Positions 1 to 8,398 of a DNA stretch of 64,000 bases are shown piece after piece (position 1 is the first letter of the stretch; the number at the start of each line of letters is the position of its first letter). The position numbers were made by a program, and so were the translations under genes. The notes beneath the pieces were generated by a model. That model was given only the letters and a program-made list of their open reading frames with translations, was not told the DNA's origin and made no database searches. The stretch is from Thermoleophilia bacterium UBA2241 (GTDB lineage Bacteria > Actinomycetota > Thermoleophilia > UBA2241). The stretch covers positions 33,058-97,057 of the forward strand of contig DDYF01000019.1 in the NCBI GenBank assembly GCA_002347645.1. Direction: 5' to 3'.

Positions 1-93
1 GTGCGCCTGTCGTCTCGGACCTTGGGCACGTCCTTCCAGGTCCTGCTCCTCGTCTTCGCCGCGCTCATGGCGACGCGTGCCGCGGGGTACTGA
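1..93 (+). CDS. C-terminal fragment of a probable membrane permease (partial, cut by window start)
   Basis: The frame is open from the first base and ends at TGA 91-93, giving about 30 residues. The last part is hydrophobic (VLLLVFAALMATRA), like a final transmembrane helix. The next gene encodes a DUF1634 protein, a family commonly found just downstream of TauE/SafE (TSUP) sulfite/sulfonate permeases, so a TSUP permease is the best guess. The gap to the next start is only 3 bases, which suggests one operon. The visible part is too short to assign a family directly. Confidence 0.45.
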   Translation: MRLSSRTLGTSFQVLLLVFAALMATRAAGY

Positions 94-96
94 TCC

Positions 97-504
97 GTGG
101 AGAGCGACCGCCAGGCAGACGAGGCTCGCCGGGCAGACGAGGCTCGCCGGGCAGACGACGCCCGCCACGTCATGGACCCGGTCGAGAGGGTCGTGCACTG
201 GGTGCTGCTCGTCGGTCTTCTGGTGAGCGTCGCGTTCATGCTGGCCGGCATCGCGCTCGGCCTCGTACGTCACGCGCGCCTTCCCGGTGGGGTCCTCTCT
301 CCGGGTCGCCTCTGGCAGGGTCTTGTTCAGGGCGAGGCGGCCGCCTATCTGACGGCGGGGCTCCTGGCGCTGGTCGCCACGCCCTTCGTGCGCGTCGCCG
401 GGTCGCTGTGCGCGTTCGCGCGCGAGCGTGACCTGCGCTACGTCCTGGTCACGGCGGTCGTGCTCGCTGCGATGTGCCTCAGCGTGCTGCTGGGACGCGC
501 CTGA
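97..504 (+). CDS. DUF1634 family small membrane protein
   Basis: A 135-residue protein with three hydrophobic segments at about residues 35-55, 84-101 and 114-132, matching the three-helix plan of DUF1634 (function unknown, usually the partner of a TSUP permease). The GTG start at 97 follows the upstream stop by 3 bases. An ATG at 172 (MDPVERVVHW) is an alternative start and fits the family's usual beginning better. The residues before it are encoded by an 18-bp tandem repeat (EARRAD EARRAD), which looks like an expansion and may be untranslated. It is probably an accessory subunit of the permease ending at 93. Confidence 0.7.
   Translation: MESDRQADEARRADEARRADDARHVMDPVERVVHWVLLVGLLVSVAFMLAGIALGLVRHARLPGGVLSPGRLWQGLVQGEAAAYLTAGLLALVATPFVRVAGSLCAFARERDLRYVLVTAVVLAAMCLSVLLGRA
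121..156 (+). repeat. Two exact tandem copies of an 18-bp unit
   Basis: Bases 121-138 and 139-156 are identical (GAGGCTCGCCGGGCAGAC), and a degenerate third copy precedes them (about 106-120). In the DUF1634 frame they encode repeated charged hexapeptides EARRAD. The unit is a multiple of three, so copy-number change would keep the reading frame. Confidence 0.85.
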
Positions 505-602
505 GGACGCCCGCCGCGGGGAGTCCGTCCTCCGCGTCGCGTCCACGCACCCCCCAGGGTATCCGTGTGCCGCTGCTTGGGTGCGGGTATGGACTGTGGT
601 GA

Positions 603-631
603 TTGCAGACGTACGTGTGAGCCGCTACAGT
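603..631 (+). promoter_or_regulatory. Promoter of the BlaI-family gene with candidate operator
   Basis: TTGCAG at 603-608 and TACAGT at 626-631 are separated by 17 bases, a good sigma70-type match. The spacer contains the 8-bp palindrome ACGTACGT at 609-616. A TAC-N7-GTA inverted element lies just downstream around 647-659. BlaI/MecI repressors bind short TACA/TGTA dyads and usually repress their own gene, so one of these is a plausible operator. The rest of the 505-736 gap shows nothing else clear. Confidence 0.5.
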
Positions 632-736
632 CGGGCCCCGCCCTCTTACAGGGGTCGTAGGTCTGGGCTGTCGAGACCGTCCTCGACGGCGCCGGCGGGC
701 CGCACCGTGACGACGAAGGAGAGACAGGGAGAAGCG

Positions 737-1099
737 ATGACCGAATCGACGCCCAAGTGGCAACGCCGAAACCGAAGCCGCGACCTGACCGGCCTCGGAT
801 GGCTCGAAGCTGAGGTCCTGCGCATCGTCTGGGACGAAGGCCAGGTCACGGTGCGCGACGTCTACGAGACGCTGCGCGAGCGGCGTCGCATCGCCTACAC
901 GACCGTGATGAGCGTCCTGCGCAACCTCGCCGCCAAGGACCTCCTTGAGCAGGACAAGTCCAGTTCGGCGTATGTCTACCGGCCGCGGGTCAGCGACATC
1001 GAGGTGGCGCGCGGGATCCTCGACGCCCTGGTCGAGCAGATCATGGGCGGGCGCCGCGAGCCGCTCATCGAGTACCTCCAGCACAAGCCGGGCGACTGA
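737..1099 (+). CDS. BlaI/MecI/CopY family winged-helix repressor
   Basis: A 120-residue protein with the BlaI/MecI layout: an N-terminal winged helix (LGWLEAEVLRIVWDEGQVTV, then YTTVMSVLRNLAAKDLL as recognition helix and wing) and a helical C-terminal dimerisation segment. Family members repress transcription as dimers and are released by proteolysis (BlaR1/MecR1) or by metal (CopY). No M56 sensor peptidase and no beta-lactamase are visible nearby, so the inducer is unknown. The ATG at 737 follows a purine-rich ribosome site (GAAGGAG about 15 bases upstream, AGGGAG nearer). The DUF885 gene begins 6 bases after the stop and is probably co-transcribed. Confidence 0.88.
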   Translation: MTESTPKWQRRNRSRDLTGLGWLEAEVLRIVWDEGQVTVRDVYETLRERRRIAYTTVMSVLRNLAAKDLLEQDKSSSAYVYRPRVSDIEVARGILDALVEQIMGGRREPLIEYLQHKPGD

Positions 1100-1105
1100 G
1101 CTCGC

Positions 1106-2752
1106 ATGGACGGCGTCTCGCGCGTGGTCGCGGGGCTGGTCGAGGAGTTCGTCGCCGACGACCCGGTCCTCGCCACGGTCCTCGGCCGGCGTGAGGGGCT
1201 CGACGCCCTGCCGTCCTACTCGGCGGCGGCGATGAAGCACCGCGTCGCGATCGCGCGCCGCGGCATCGACACGCTTGCGCCCTTCGCAGCGACGGGGGTG
1301 GGCGACCGGCCGCCCACGGCCGAGGCGGCCGAGGCGGCCGTCTTCCTGCCCGCGCTGCGGCGCCTGGTACGCAGCTTCGACCTGCGTCGCGTGCACGAGA
1401 CCTCGCCGAGGTACTACCTCGACCGCGCCTACGAGGCGCTGATGCCTCTCATGGTGCGCGACCTGGCCCCCGAGGACGAGCGGGTACGGGCGCTCGGCGC
1501 CCGGCTTCGCGCGTTGCCCGGCCTGCTCGAGGAGGCGCGCGCCAACCTGGCGCCTGGCCTGCCTCGTATCTTCGTCGAGAACGGGATCCAGATGGCCGAG
1601 GGCCTGGCTGAGCTGGCCGGCACGGCCGCCCGCGAGTTCGCGGCCGGCATCCAGCGGGCGGGTGCCCTGGACGCGCCGTCCGTGACTGCGGTCGAGGCGC
1701 TCGCCGCGTTCCGCGAGTACCTGCGGGAGCGGCTGCTCCCCGCCAGCGTGGACGGCTGCGCCGCCGGCCGCGCCGTCGTCGAGGACATCCTCATCTACGA
1801 GCACATGCTCACCGAGACGCCCGAGGAGATCGCGGCGGTGGGACGGACGCTCATCGCCGAATCGCAGGCCGCGATGAAGGAGCTCGCGTCGGCGATGGGC
1901 TTCGCCGACACCGACGCGGCCGTCGCCGCGACCCGCACGGTCCATCCTGCCGCGGGCGACCTGGTGCCCGCGTATCGCCGTGCCGTGGCTGCGGCCCGCG
2001 ACTACCTCGTGGAGCACGACCTGGTCACGCTTGCCGAGGGCGAGGAGCTCGCCGTGGCCGCCACGCCGCCGTGTTTGCGGTCGGTGTTGCCGTTCGCCGC
2101 GTACGATCCGCCGGGACCGTTCGCCGCGCGGCAGCTCGGCTACTACTACGTGACGCCTCCACCCGCGGGCGACGCCGGGGCGCTCGCCGCGCACCCGTCG
2201 GCGTCGCTGCCGACCACCGGCGTCCACGAGGCCTATCCCGGTCACCACGTGCAGCTGACGCGCGCGAACCGCGCGGCCTCGCCCGCGCGACGGCTCGCGG
2301 GGCTCTTCGAGGGCGGGAACCTTCTGGTCGAGGGCTGGGCCTTCTACTGCGAGGAGATGATGGAACGGCAGGGCTTCCTGGCCTCTCCGGAGGTCCGGCT
2401 CATGCGGCTCAACGACCAGGTATGGCGGGCCTGCAGAGTGGTGATCGACGCCGAGGTCGCGACTGGCCGCACGAGCTTCGCCGAAGCGGTCTCGACGCTG
2501 GCTCGCGAGGCGCGCATGGACCCGCGCCTCGCCGAGCTCGAGGTCAGGTGGTACGTGGAGAGCCCGGGCACGCCGATGAGCTACTTGCTCGGCAAACGCG
2601 AGGTCATGGCGCTGTCGCGGGCCTTCGGCCGCACGCGCTCGGCCTCGCTCAAGACCTTCCACGATGCTCTGCTCGACTGGGGCTGTGTCTCGCCGCGCCT
2701 CATCGCCTGGGGCCTCGGCTTGGGCGAGCGCCCCGCCGCGTACGCGGCCTGA
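1106..2752 (+). CDS. DUF885 family protein, putative zinc metallopeptidase
   Basis: A 548-residue protein with the DUF885 hallmark HEAYPGHH at about residues 374-381, followed by EGWAFYCEEMM about 30 residues later. This is a gluzincin-like pattern (two histidines in the first motif, a glutamate in the second) that should bind zinc. No signal peptide is evident, so it is probably cytoplasmic. DUF885 proteins are thought to be metallopeptidases but most have no known substrate. Co-transcription with a BlaI-type repressor suggests regulated expression. It ends 3 bases before the convergent diguanylate cyclase gene. Confidence 0.85.
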   Translation: MDGVSRVVAGLVEEFVADDPVLATVLGRREGLDALPSYSAAAMKHRVAIARRGIDTLAPFAATGVGDRPPTAEAAEAAVFLPALRRLVRSFDLRRVHETSPRYYLDRAYEALMPLMVRDLAPEDERVRALGARLRALPGLLEEARANLAPGLPRIFVENGIQMAEGLAELAGTAAREFAAGIQRAGALDAPSVTAVEALAAFREYLRERLLPASVDGCAAGRAVVEDILIYEHMLTETPEEIAAVGRTLIAESQAAMKELASAMGFADTDAAVAATRTVHPAAGDLVPAYRRAVAAARDYLVEHDLVTLAEGEELAVAATPPCLRSVLPFAAYDPPGPFAARQLGYYYVTPPPAGDAGALAAHPSASLPTTGVHEAYPGHHVQLTRANRAASPARRLAGLFEGGNLLVEGWAFYCEEMMERQGFLASPEVRLMRLNDQVWRACRVVIDAEVATGRTSFAEAVSTLAREARMDPRLAELEVRWYVESPGTPMSYLLGKREVMALSRAFGRTRSASLKTFHDALLDWGCVSPRLIAWGLGLGERPAAYAA

Positions 2753-2755
2753 CGC

Positions 2756-4123
2756 TCAGCGCGCGGTCGGCGAGAAGGCCGGACCCCCGTGCTGGCAGAC
2801 CCGGTCGCGGCCCTGTGACTTGGCCTGGTACAGGGCCTTGTCGGCGAGCTCCAGCACGTCCTCCATGCTCGTCGCGTCGCGGGGGCACGTAGCGACGCCG
2901 ACGCTGATGGTGACGTTGTCCTCGGGGGGCAGCCCGAGCCCCGTGTAGCGGTAGCCCGACAGGGTCTCGCGGACGCGCTCGGCCACCAGATGGGCGTTCG
3001 GCGCCGGCGTGTCGGGGAGCAGGATCGCGAACTCCTCGCCGCCGAGACGGGCACAGAGGTCGACGGTACGCAAGGCCCGCCTGAGAACGCCCGCCACGGC
3101 TTGCAGGACGCGGTCGCCCGTGGCGTGCCCGTATCGGTCGTTGAAGTGTTTGAAGTGGTCGATGTCGATCATGAGCACGCTCAGGGGGTGCTGATAGCGG
3201 AGGCTCCGCTCGATCTCCTCGCGACACCGGTTGGTGAAGTGGCGCCGGTTGTAGAGGCCGGTCAGGTGGTCGGTGACGACCTGGCGGCGGATGGCGTCGT
3301 ACCGATGGGCGTTGGCCAGGGCGCTCTGGACGTGGCCCTGCAGGGCGACGAGCACCTCGTCCGGGAGCTCGGCGAAGTGGTCCCAGGCGGTCGCGGCGGC
3401 GAGCAGCGTGAAGCCGCCGGCGCCCTTGATCGAGAAGGGTAGCGCCAGTTGCGCGGCGAGCGTGGCGGGGAGTAGGCCGCAGCGGTGATCGGTCGCGCGA
3501 GCGATCCTCCGCTCGGTGATCGACTCGCGCACGGGGCAGCCGGCGGTGTACGCGCAGCAGTCCGCCGACGGTTCCGCTAGATCGAGGCCGCGGCATCCGA
3601 CGATCGTGAACCCCTGCGACGTGGCGTCGACGTGGATGAGCGCGACGACGTCGGCGCGCAGGAACGCTTTGGTGCGCGCCAGCGCGCGTTCGACGGTCTC
3701 GCGGTATGGGAGCGCCGCGTTGATCTCGGCGCCGATCTCACCCACGTCGAGGAGCTGGCGTTTGGCGCTCTGCGCGCGCATGAGGTCGTCGGTCACCGCG
3801 CGCGACACCCACTCCTTGTCTTCGGACGCGTTGAAGACGGCGATCAGCGTGGTCACGAGGTAGCCGAGCTCGCGCAGCTCGTCGCGGTACCCCGGGTCTG
3901 ACGCCGTGTAGTCGTCGCCAAGCCGGGCGCGCGAGCGACGGATGAGGGCATGGAGAGGCCGGTAGACCCAGAGATCGAGCACGAGGGCGACGAGGACGAA
4001 GGCGCCGGCGCACGCGAGGGCCGACTGCCACACGGGGGCATCGCGGAGGACGGTGGTGACGAAAACGAAGAGACCCGTAAGCGCGAGCAGGAGCACGGCG
4101 ATCGTCTTGAGTTCGAGACTCAC
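2756..4123 (-). CDS. Membrane-anchored diguanylate cyclase with GAF-like sensor
   Basis: A 455-residue protein starting at GTG. Two transmembrane helices lie at about 7-26 and 34-54, a GAF-like region at about 135-275, and a C-terminal GGDEF domain at about 285-445. The active-site signature is GGEEF at 361-365, and the product-inhibition site RxxD (RTVD, 352-355) lies five residues before it. It should therefore make c-di-GMP from two GTP and be feedback inhibited. The GAF part contains a cysteine-rich patch (CC at 189-190, C196, C215) similar to one in the neighbouring histidine kinase, perhaps sensing redox state or metal. No EAL domain is present. Confidence 0.92.
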   Translation of the reverse strand: MSLELKTIAVLLLALTGLFVFVTTVLRDAPVWQSALACAGAFVLVALVLDLWVYRPLHALIRRSRARLGDDYTASDPGYRDELRELGYLVTTLIAVFNASEDKEWVSRAVTDDLMRAQSAKRQLLDVGEIGAEINAALPYRETVERALARTKAFLRADVVALIHVDATSQGFTIVGCRGLDLAEPSADCCAYTAGCPVRESITERRIARATDHRCGLLPATLAAQLALPFSIKGAGGFTLLAAATAWDHFAELPDEVLVALQGHVQSALANAHRYDAIRRQVVTDHLTGLYNRRHFTNRCREEIERSLRYQHPLSVLMIDIDHFKHFNDRYGHATGDRVLQAVAGVLRRALRTVDLCARLGGEEFAILLPDTPAPNAHLVAERVRETLSGYRYTGLGLPPEDNVTISVGVATCPRDATSMEDVLELADKALYQAKSQGRDRVCQHGGPAFSPTAR

Positions 4124-4250
4124 GCCGCGCCGGATGGAGGGGCGTGCGCCCCGCCGCTCGCGCTCGTCGCCCGTGTCGTCCTCCCCGCAGGGCTCGCAGA
4201 TACTCGGGGTATCGGCAGAACGGGCGCGAGCATGAGGGCGGCGCGCGAAG

Positions 4251-4287
4251 GGCGGCCCGCCGGCGCGTCACGCGCCGGCGGGCCGCC
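4251..4287. terminator. Perfect 17-bp G+C hairpin with a 3-nt loop
   Basis: Arms 4251-4267 and 4271-4287 are exactly complementary, with loop TCA. It lies 12 bases beyond the stop of the leftward small gene at 4300, so it probably terminates that transcript. There is no clear T-run on that strand, so it may be a Rho-assisted or stabilising stem. Confidence 0.6.
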
Positions 4288-4299
4288 ACCCAGACGCCC

Positions 4300-4482
4300 T
4301 CAGAAGCGCTGCATGACGCGACGGTCGGACGACTCGCGCGGCGTCCGGCGGCGCTGGCCGCGGCGGCGGTCCCGGACGTAGTGCGGGCAGCACGCGCAGA
4401 ACGTGCTGCAGTTGAGCCGCGTGTCGACGTCGGCGACGCAGATGAGGGGCGACCCCACGACGGTGATGCGCTTGCCCTTCAT
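4300..4482 (-). CDS. Small cysteine-containing protein of unknown function
   Basis: A 60-residue ORF starting at ATG 4482 (MKGKRITVVGSPLICVADVD). A cluster CSTFCACC near the middle is followed by a strongly basic tail. The start at 4482 has a purine-rich site about 6 bases upstream. A GTG at 4515 would add 11 residues but lies directly on an AGGAGG sequence, which makes it unlikely. The cysteine cluster may bind a metal or Fe-S centre. A perfect 17-bp hairpin follows the stop. I do not recognise the family. Reality as a gene rests on the ribosome site, terminator and position between two signalling genes. Confidence 0.5.
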   Translation of the reverse strand: MKGKRITVVGSPLICVADVDTRLNCSTFCACCPHYVRDRRRGQRRRTPRESSDRRVMQRF

Positions 4483-4617
4483 GACTGCCTTACCTGTACG
4501 CCAGGGGGCTCTCACCTCCTGCCCGTCGCCAACGCTGGCAACGTTCGCACCGCGACGGGCGGGCGGCTCGAGGTGCCCTGGGGGCAGGTCCGCGAAGAAG
4601 GGAGGGGCGTCGGCGCG

Positions 4618-4986
4618 TCAGCGCCGCAGGTACTCTTCGACGGCCGTGATGACCTGCGCGATGCGGAACGGCTTGGTGATGTACCCGTCGATGCCGGCGT
4701 CGCTGGCCCGTTCCATATCGGACGCCATGGCCTTGGCCGAGAGACCGACGATGGGGATGTCGCTGGTCGCGGGGTCGCCCTTGAGCTCGCCCACGGCCTC
4801 GTACCCGCTGAGCTCCGGCATCATCATGTCGAGGAGCAGGAGGTCGGGGTGGTGTTCCCGCGCCAGGTCGACCGCTTCCCGGCCGTTGACGGCCTTGTGC
4901 ACGGTGTACCCCTGCGCTTCCAGAGACATCGAGACGATGCTCAAGATGTCCGGGTCGTCGTCGGCCACCAGGATCGCCTTGGCCAC
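4618..4986 (-). CDS. Single-domain response regulator (CheY-like receiver)
   Basis: A 122-residue receiver domain with acidic pocket ADDD (8-11), phosphoacceptor D53 in LLLLDMMMPE, conserved S/T region GLSAK and the lysine in YITKPF. It has no output domain, so it acts by protein contact or as a phosphorelay intermediate. The preferred start is GTG 4986, with AGGAGG (4995-5000) about 8 bases upstream. The GTG at 4995 overlaps that ribosome site and is less likely. The gene directly follows the histidine kinase, whose stop codon lies at 5001-5003, so the two are co-transcribed and probably a cognate pair. Confidence 0.9.
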   Translation of the reverse strand: MAKAILVADDDPDILSIVSMSLEAQGYTVHKAVNGREAVDLAREHHPDLLLLDMMMPELSGYEAVGELKGDPATSDIPIVGLSAKAMASDMERASDAGIDGYITKPFRIAQVITAVEEYLRR

Positions 4987-5000
4987 GGTCAACACCTCCT

Positions 5001-6833
5001 CTAGCTGATCTTGCCCGCCGCGAGAGGGTCGACGGGCTTCTTCGATATCGGCATGGTGAAGATGAAGCTGGAGCCCTTGCCCAGCTTGCTCTGCACGCGC
5101 AGGGTGCCGCCGTGCAGCTCGACGAGCTCCTTGGTGATGGCCAGGCCGAGTCCCGTCCCGCCCTGGGTGCGGGTGGCGGAGGAATCCACCTGCGTGAAGC
5201 GATGGAAGATGCGCTCCTGGTCTTCCTTCGAGATCCCGATGCCGGTGTCCGAGACCCAGATCTCCACCAGCTCGCCCTGGGGTCTGGCCTCGATGCTCAC
5301 GCTGCCGTTCTCGTGCGTGTACTTCACGCCGTTGGTGATGAGGTTCAACAGGACCTGGTTGAGCTTGCCTGGGTCGGCCCAGACCGGCGGCAGGTCGGTG
5401 GGCAAGAAGGTGGAGATGCGGATGCGCTTGTCCTGGGCGCGCGGCTTGACGACCGGGAGCACGGCCAGCAGCGCCGCGCGCAGGTCGACGGTCTCGTGGT
5501 TCAGCTCGAGACGCCCCGCCTCGATCTTCGTGAGGTCGAGGATGTCGTTGATGAGGCCGAGCAGGGTCTCGCCGCTCTGAAGGATGTTCTCGGTGAAGGT
5601 GGTCTGCTTCTCGTTGAGCTCTCCCGTCATCCCGGCGAGCATCATGTCGCTGTAGCCGATGATCGACGTGAGCGGTGTGCGCAGCTCATGGCTCATGGTC
5701 GCCATGAAGTCGCTCTTGAGCTCGTCGAGGTGGGTGAGCTCCTCGTTCTTGCGCTGCAGAGCCTCGTTGTACTGGATCGTACGCACGGCCAGGGCCGCCT
5801 GGTCGCACAGGGCGACAAGCGTCGGCAGCAGGCTCTCCGCCACGTACTGGTCGCGGTGGAACGGCAGGCAGACCACGCCCATGAGGCTGTCCTCCTCGCC
5901 GAGCGGCGCGGCGACGAACCCGTGCAGGCCCTCCTTCTCCGCCGCCTTGAGCATGCGCGCGATCTGGGGGTCTGTCGCCTCCGAGCAGATCCGGCAGCCG
6001 CTGCGCGCCACGTCGACGAGGCCGAGGTCCTTGAGGCGCCGCACGAGACTCGCCTCCGCTTCGCCCACCGCGGCCTTCTCCTCGAAGTCGCCGGAGTTCG
6101 GGTTGTGGATGAGGACGACACCACCCTTGAGTCCGAGGGCGCCGGCGATGTGACGCAGCACGTCCGGCGCCAGCGCATCGATGTGCACGTGGCGCATGAA
6201 GACGCGGCTGCTCTCGTTCATCACACGCAGCCGCTCGTTGCTGATCGTAGAGGCCCGCAGCTGGTCCTCGACGTCCGCCTTGGCCGCCGTCAGCTGCGCC
6301 GCGTTCCTGACCAGCGTGGTCGCCAAGCGGCCGGCGAGCAGCGCGACGAGGAGGTAGGCGGCGACGTGGATGCAGACGACGAGCAGCATCCAGTTCTCGG
6401 ATGCGTCCGCCGTGTCGACCGCGGTCCAGCCCAACGATCCCGCGCGCTGCAGCGCCCAGATGCCCGTGTAGGCGGCGCCTGCGGCGGCGGCGGCGGCGTA
6501 CGGGACCCAAGCGGGCAGGAAGACAGCGGCGAGCACGATCGGCCACACGTAGAAGACCGGCACCGCGCTCAGCGCGCCGCCGCTGAACACCACTCCGGCC
6601 GTGACGATGGCGATGTCGACGACGACCATCACCCAGGCTACGGCGGCAGCGTCGGCGTGCCTCGCGAAGAAGAAGGGCGCCGTCGTCGCCAGGGCGAGTC
6701 CGAACGTGATGGCGAGGCCGGTCCCGGTGAGGCGCTCCTGGTCGGCCAGCGTCCAGACCACCGCGATGGCGACGGCGACGATGAAGAGCGAGCGCGCCCA
6801 TAGGACGTCCCTGAGCTGTCTCGCGAGGTCCAA
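5001..6833 (-). CDS. Membrane sensor histidine kinase with GAF domain
   Basis: A 610-residue protein. The N-terminal 175 residues hold about five or six transmembrane helices, followed by a short coiled segment, a GAF domain (about 205-350, containing CRIC at 280-283), HisKA with H382 in SHELRTPLTS, and a HATPase domain with NLITNGVKYT, DTGIG and GTGLGLAI motifs. It should autophosphorylate and pass phosphate to the adjacent receiver protein. The annotated start is TTG 6833 behind GGGAGG. This spacing is short, so the true start could be slightly different. The regulatory region is shared with the divergent gene at 6961. Confidence 0.9.
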   Translation of the reverse strand: MDLARQLRDVLWARSLFIVAVAIAVVWTLADQERLTGTGLAITFGLALATTAPFFFARHADAAAVAWVMVVVDIAIVTAGVVFSGGALSAVPVFYVWPIVLAAVFLPAWVPYAAAAAAGAAYTGIWALQRAGSLGWTAVDTADASENWMLLVVCIHVAAYLLVALLAGRLATTLVRNAAQLTAAKADVEDQLRASTISNERLRVMNESSRVFMRHVHIDALAPDVLRHIAGALGLKGGVVLIHNPNSGDFEEKAAVGEAEASLVRRLKDLGLVDVARSGCRICSEATDPQIARMLKAAEKEGLHGFVAAPLGEEDSLMGVVCLPFHRDQYVAESLLPTLVALCDQAALAVRTIQYNEALQRKNEELTHLDELKSDFMATMSHELRTPLTSIIGYSDMMLAGMTGELNEKQTTFTENILQSGETLLGLINDILDLTKIEAGRLELNHETVDLRAALLAVLPVVKPRAQDKRIRISTFLPTDLPPVWADPGKLNQVLLNLITNGVKYTHENGSVSIEARPQGELVEIWVSDTGIGISKEDQERIFHRFTQVDSSATRTQGGTGLGLAITKELVELHGGTLRVQSKLGKGSSFIFTMPISKKPVDPLAAGKIS

Positions 6834-6858
6834 AGGCCTCCCTTCCCGGGCGATTCAG

Positions 6859-6867
6859 ATAGTCTAT
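6859..6867. promoter_or_regulatory. Short palindrome in the divergent promoter region
   Basis: ATAG-T-CTAT is a 9-bp inverted repeat lying between the histidine kinase (leftward) and the CobB-like gene (rightward). Read leftward it contains TAGACT, a fair -10 element about 28 bases before the kinase start. Read rightward it contains TAGTCT. It could be overlapping -10 elements or a small operator. Confidence 0.35.
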
Positions 6868-6960
6868 TCGCTGTGCGTGCGGCAACTCCGTCCTGGCCGG
6901 CGCGATCAAGCGGGCGCGGCCGTCCCGGCGGCGTCCAATGCGAACAGGAGGGACCCTTCC

Positions 6961-8334
6961 ATGCCCGTCCAGCGTCTCGTGGTGAGCGGTCTCGAGTCCG
7001 GGTCCGCCGTGGGGCTTGCCGCCGGTGGCCTCGTCGCAGCCCTGGGGGGGCGTGCCGTCGTGCGACCCGTGATGGTCGGCCTGGACATGCCGCTCTGGCG
7101 GTTGTTGTACGACGGCGAGGCGCGTCCTCCACGCGTGCTCGACCCCGCCCTGCATCCCTGGGCGCTGGCGGGAGAGTTGCAGGACTGGTGGGGCGACGGC
7201 GTGGACCTGCTCGTGATGGTGGCCGCGGCCCCCGTGCTCGATCGCTGGCAGGGCGTCGACGGCTCGCGCGCCGTGGACGTCGCCATGCGCTTCGACGCCC
7301 CGCTCGTCCTCGTCCTCGACGCCCGCGACCGCGGGCCGACCGTCGCCGCCGGCGCCCTCGGCGTGCGCGAGCTCGCCCGGCGGGCCGAGCTCGCCGGCAT
7401 CATCGTCGTCGGCGGCGACGATCGTGGACCCGGCGGCGAGCTGGCGGCGTTGTTGCGCGACGAGGTCCGTCTGCCGGTCGTCGGCTGGATCCCCCCGCAG
7501 CTCAGCGAGCAGTTCACGCGGGAGTATGCCGCTGCCTCCGGGGTCCGCCAGCTCGGGCCGCGCCCGGCGAGTGGAAGTGCCCAGCGGCTGTGCCGCGAGG
7601 CGGCGACTTACCTGCAGGTGGAGGAGATCGAGGCCGCGGCCGGCAGGGGCGGGTACCTTCCGAGCGCCGAGCACCGCGTGCTGGTCCCCGCCCCGGTGGC
7701 CGCCGGCCTCAAGCTCGCCGTCGCGTGGGGCCCGCCTCTCCGTCCACTCGCGCTGGAGAACTTCGACATGCTCCAGGCGATGGGGGTCGACCTCGTGCCG
7801 CTCCACGTCGCCCGCGACCGGGAGCTGCCGCCCGGCGTCAGCGGGCTGCTGCTCTGTGGCCTCCTCGACGAGCGGCAGCTCGACACCTTCGCCGCCAACA
7901 AGGCGCTGCACGAGGCGATCAGGACGGCGGTCGACGAGGGCATGCCCGTCCTCGCCTGTGCCGGCGGGGCTCTGCTGCTGCTCCGGCGTCTCGCCGACAG
8001 CCGAGGGCGCAGCCACGAGCTCGCCGCCGTGCTCCCCGCCGAGGCCGAGCTCCTCGAGTGGTACGAGCGGCCGAGGTACCTCGAGGTGAGACCCACGCTC
8101 GGGAACCCGCTTGACGAGGGCGAGGGCGTGATGGCCGAGCTCTTCGACCTCGAGTTCCTCGTGCTCGAGCGCGAGGCGGCCGCGTACGACGTGCTCGGGG
8201 CGGCCGAGGCGCAGGGGGAGGGATTCGCCCTCGGCCGCTGTCTCGCCACCACGCTGTGCCCGAGCCTCCCGGCGCGGCCGGCCTTGGCGCGACGGCTGGT
8301 CGAGGCCATGCGCGCCGTGGGGCCGCGCGCGTGA
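6961..8334 (+). CDS. CbiA/CobB-like protein with degenerate active sites (probable pseudoenzyme)
   Basis: A 457-residue protein with the two-domain layout of cobyrinic acid a,c-diamide synthase (CbiA/CobB): an N-terminal dethiobiotin-synthetase-like ATPase and a C-terminal class I glutaminase-like domain. Both catalytic sites look broken. The P-loop position reads GLESGSAVG (10-18) without the GKT/GKS lysine. In the glutaminase elbow the residue just before the GG pair, normally the nucleophilic cysteine, is alanine (A334), with C333 displaced by one. No other cobalamin genes are nearby. It may bind a corrinoid, sirohaem-like ligand or nucleotide without catalysis. AGGAGGG precedes the ATG at 6961. 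Confidence 0.7.
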   Translation: MPVQRLVVSGLESGSAVGLAAGGLVAALGGRAVVRPVMVGLDMPLWRLLYDGEARPPRVLDPALHPWALAGELQDWWGDGVDLLVMVAAAPVLDRWQGVDGSRAVDVAMRFDAPLVLVLDARDRGPTVAAGALGVRELARRAELAGIIVVGGDDRGPGGELAALLRDEVRLPVVGWIPPQLSEQFTREYAAASGVRQLGPRPASGSAQRLCREAATYLQVEEIEAAAGRGGYLPSAEHRVLVPAPVAAGLKLAVAWGPPLRPLALENFDMLQAMGVDLVPLHVARDRELPPGVSGLLLCGLLDERQLDTFAANKALHEAIRTAVDEGMPVLACAGGALLLLRRLADSRGRSHELAAVLPAEAELLEWYERPRYLEVRPTLGNPLDEGEGVMAELFDLEFLVLEREAAAYDVLGAAEAQGEGFALGRCLATTLCPSLPARPALARRLVEAMRAVGPRA

Positions 8335-8398
8335 GACGCGCCTCTTCCGCGGATCGGCGGCGTGCCGTCCACGCGGCCCGCCGCGCCCCTGACCGGTC

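Noticed and set aside
479..2662. 727-residue minus-strand ORF opposite the BlaI and DUF885 genes
   Set aside because: Rich in Arg/Gly/Glu with no domain, and opposite two genes with clear motifs. Long antisense frames are common in 70% GC DNA.
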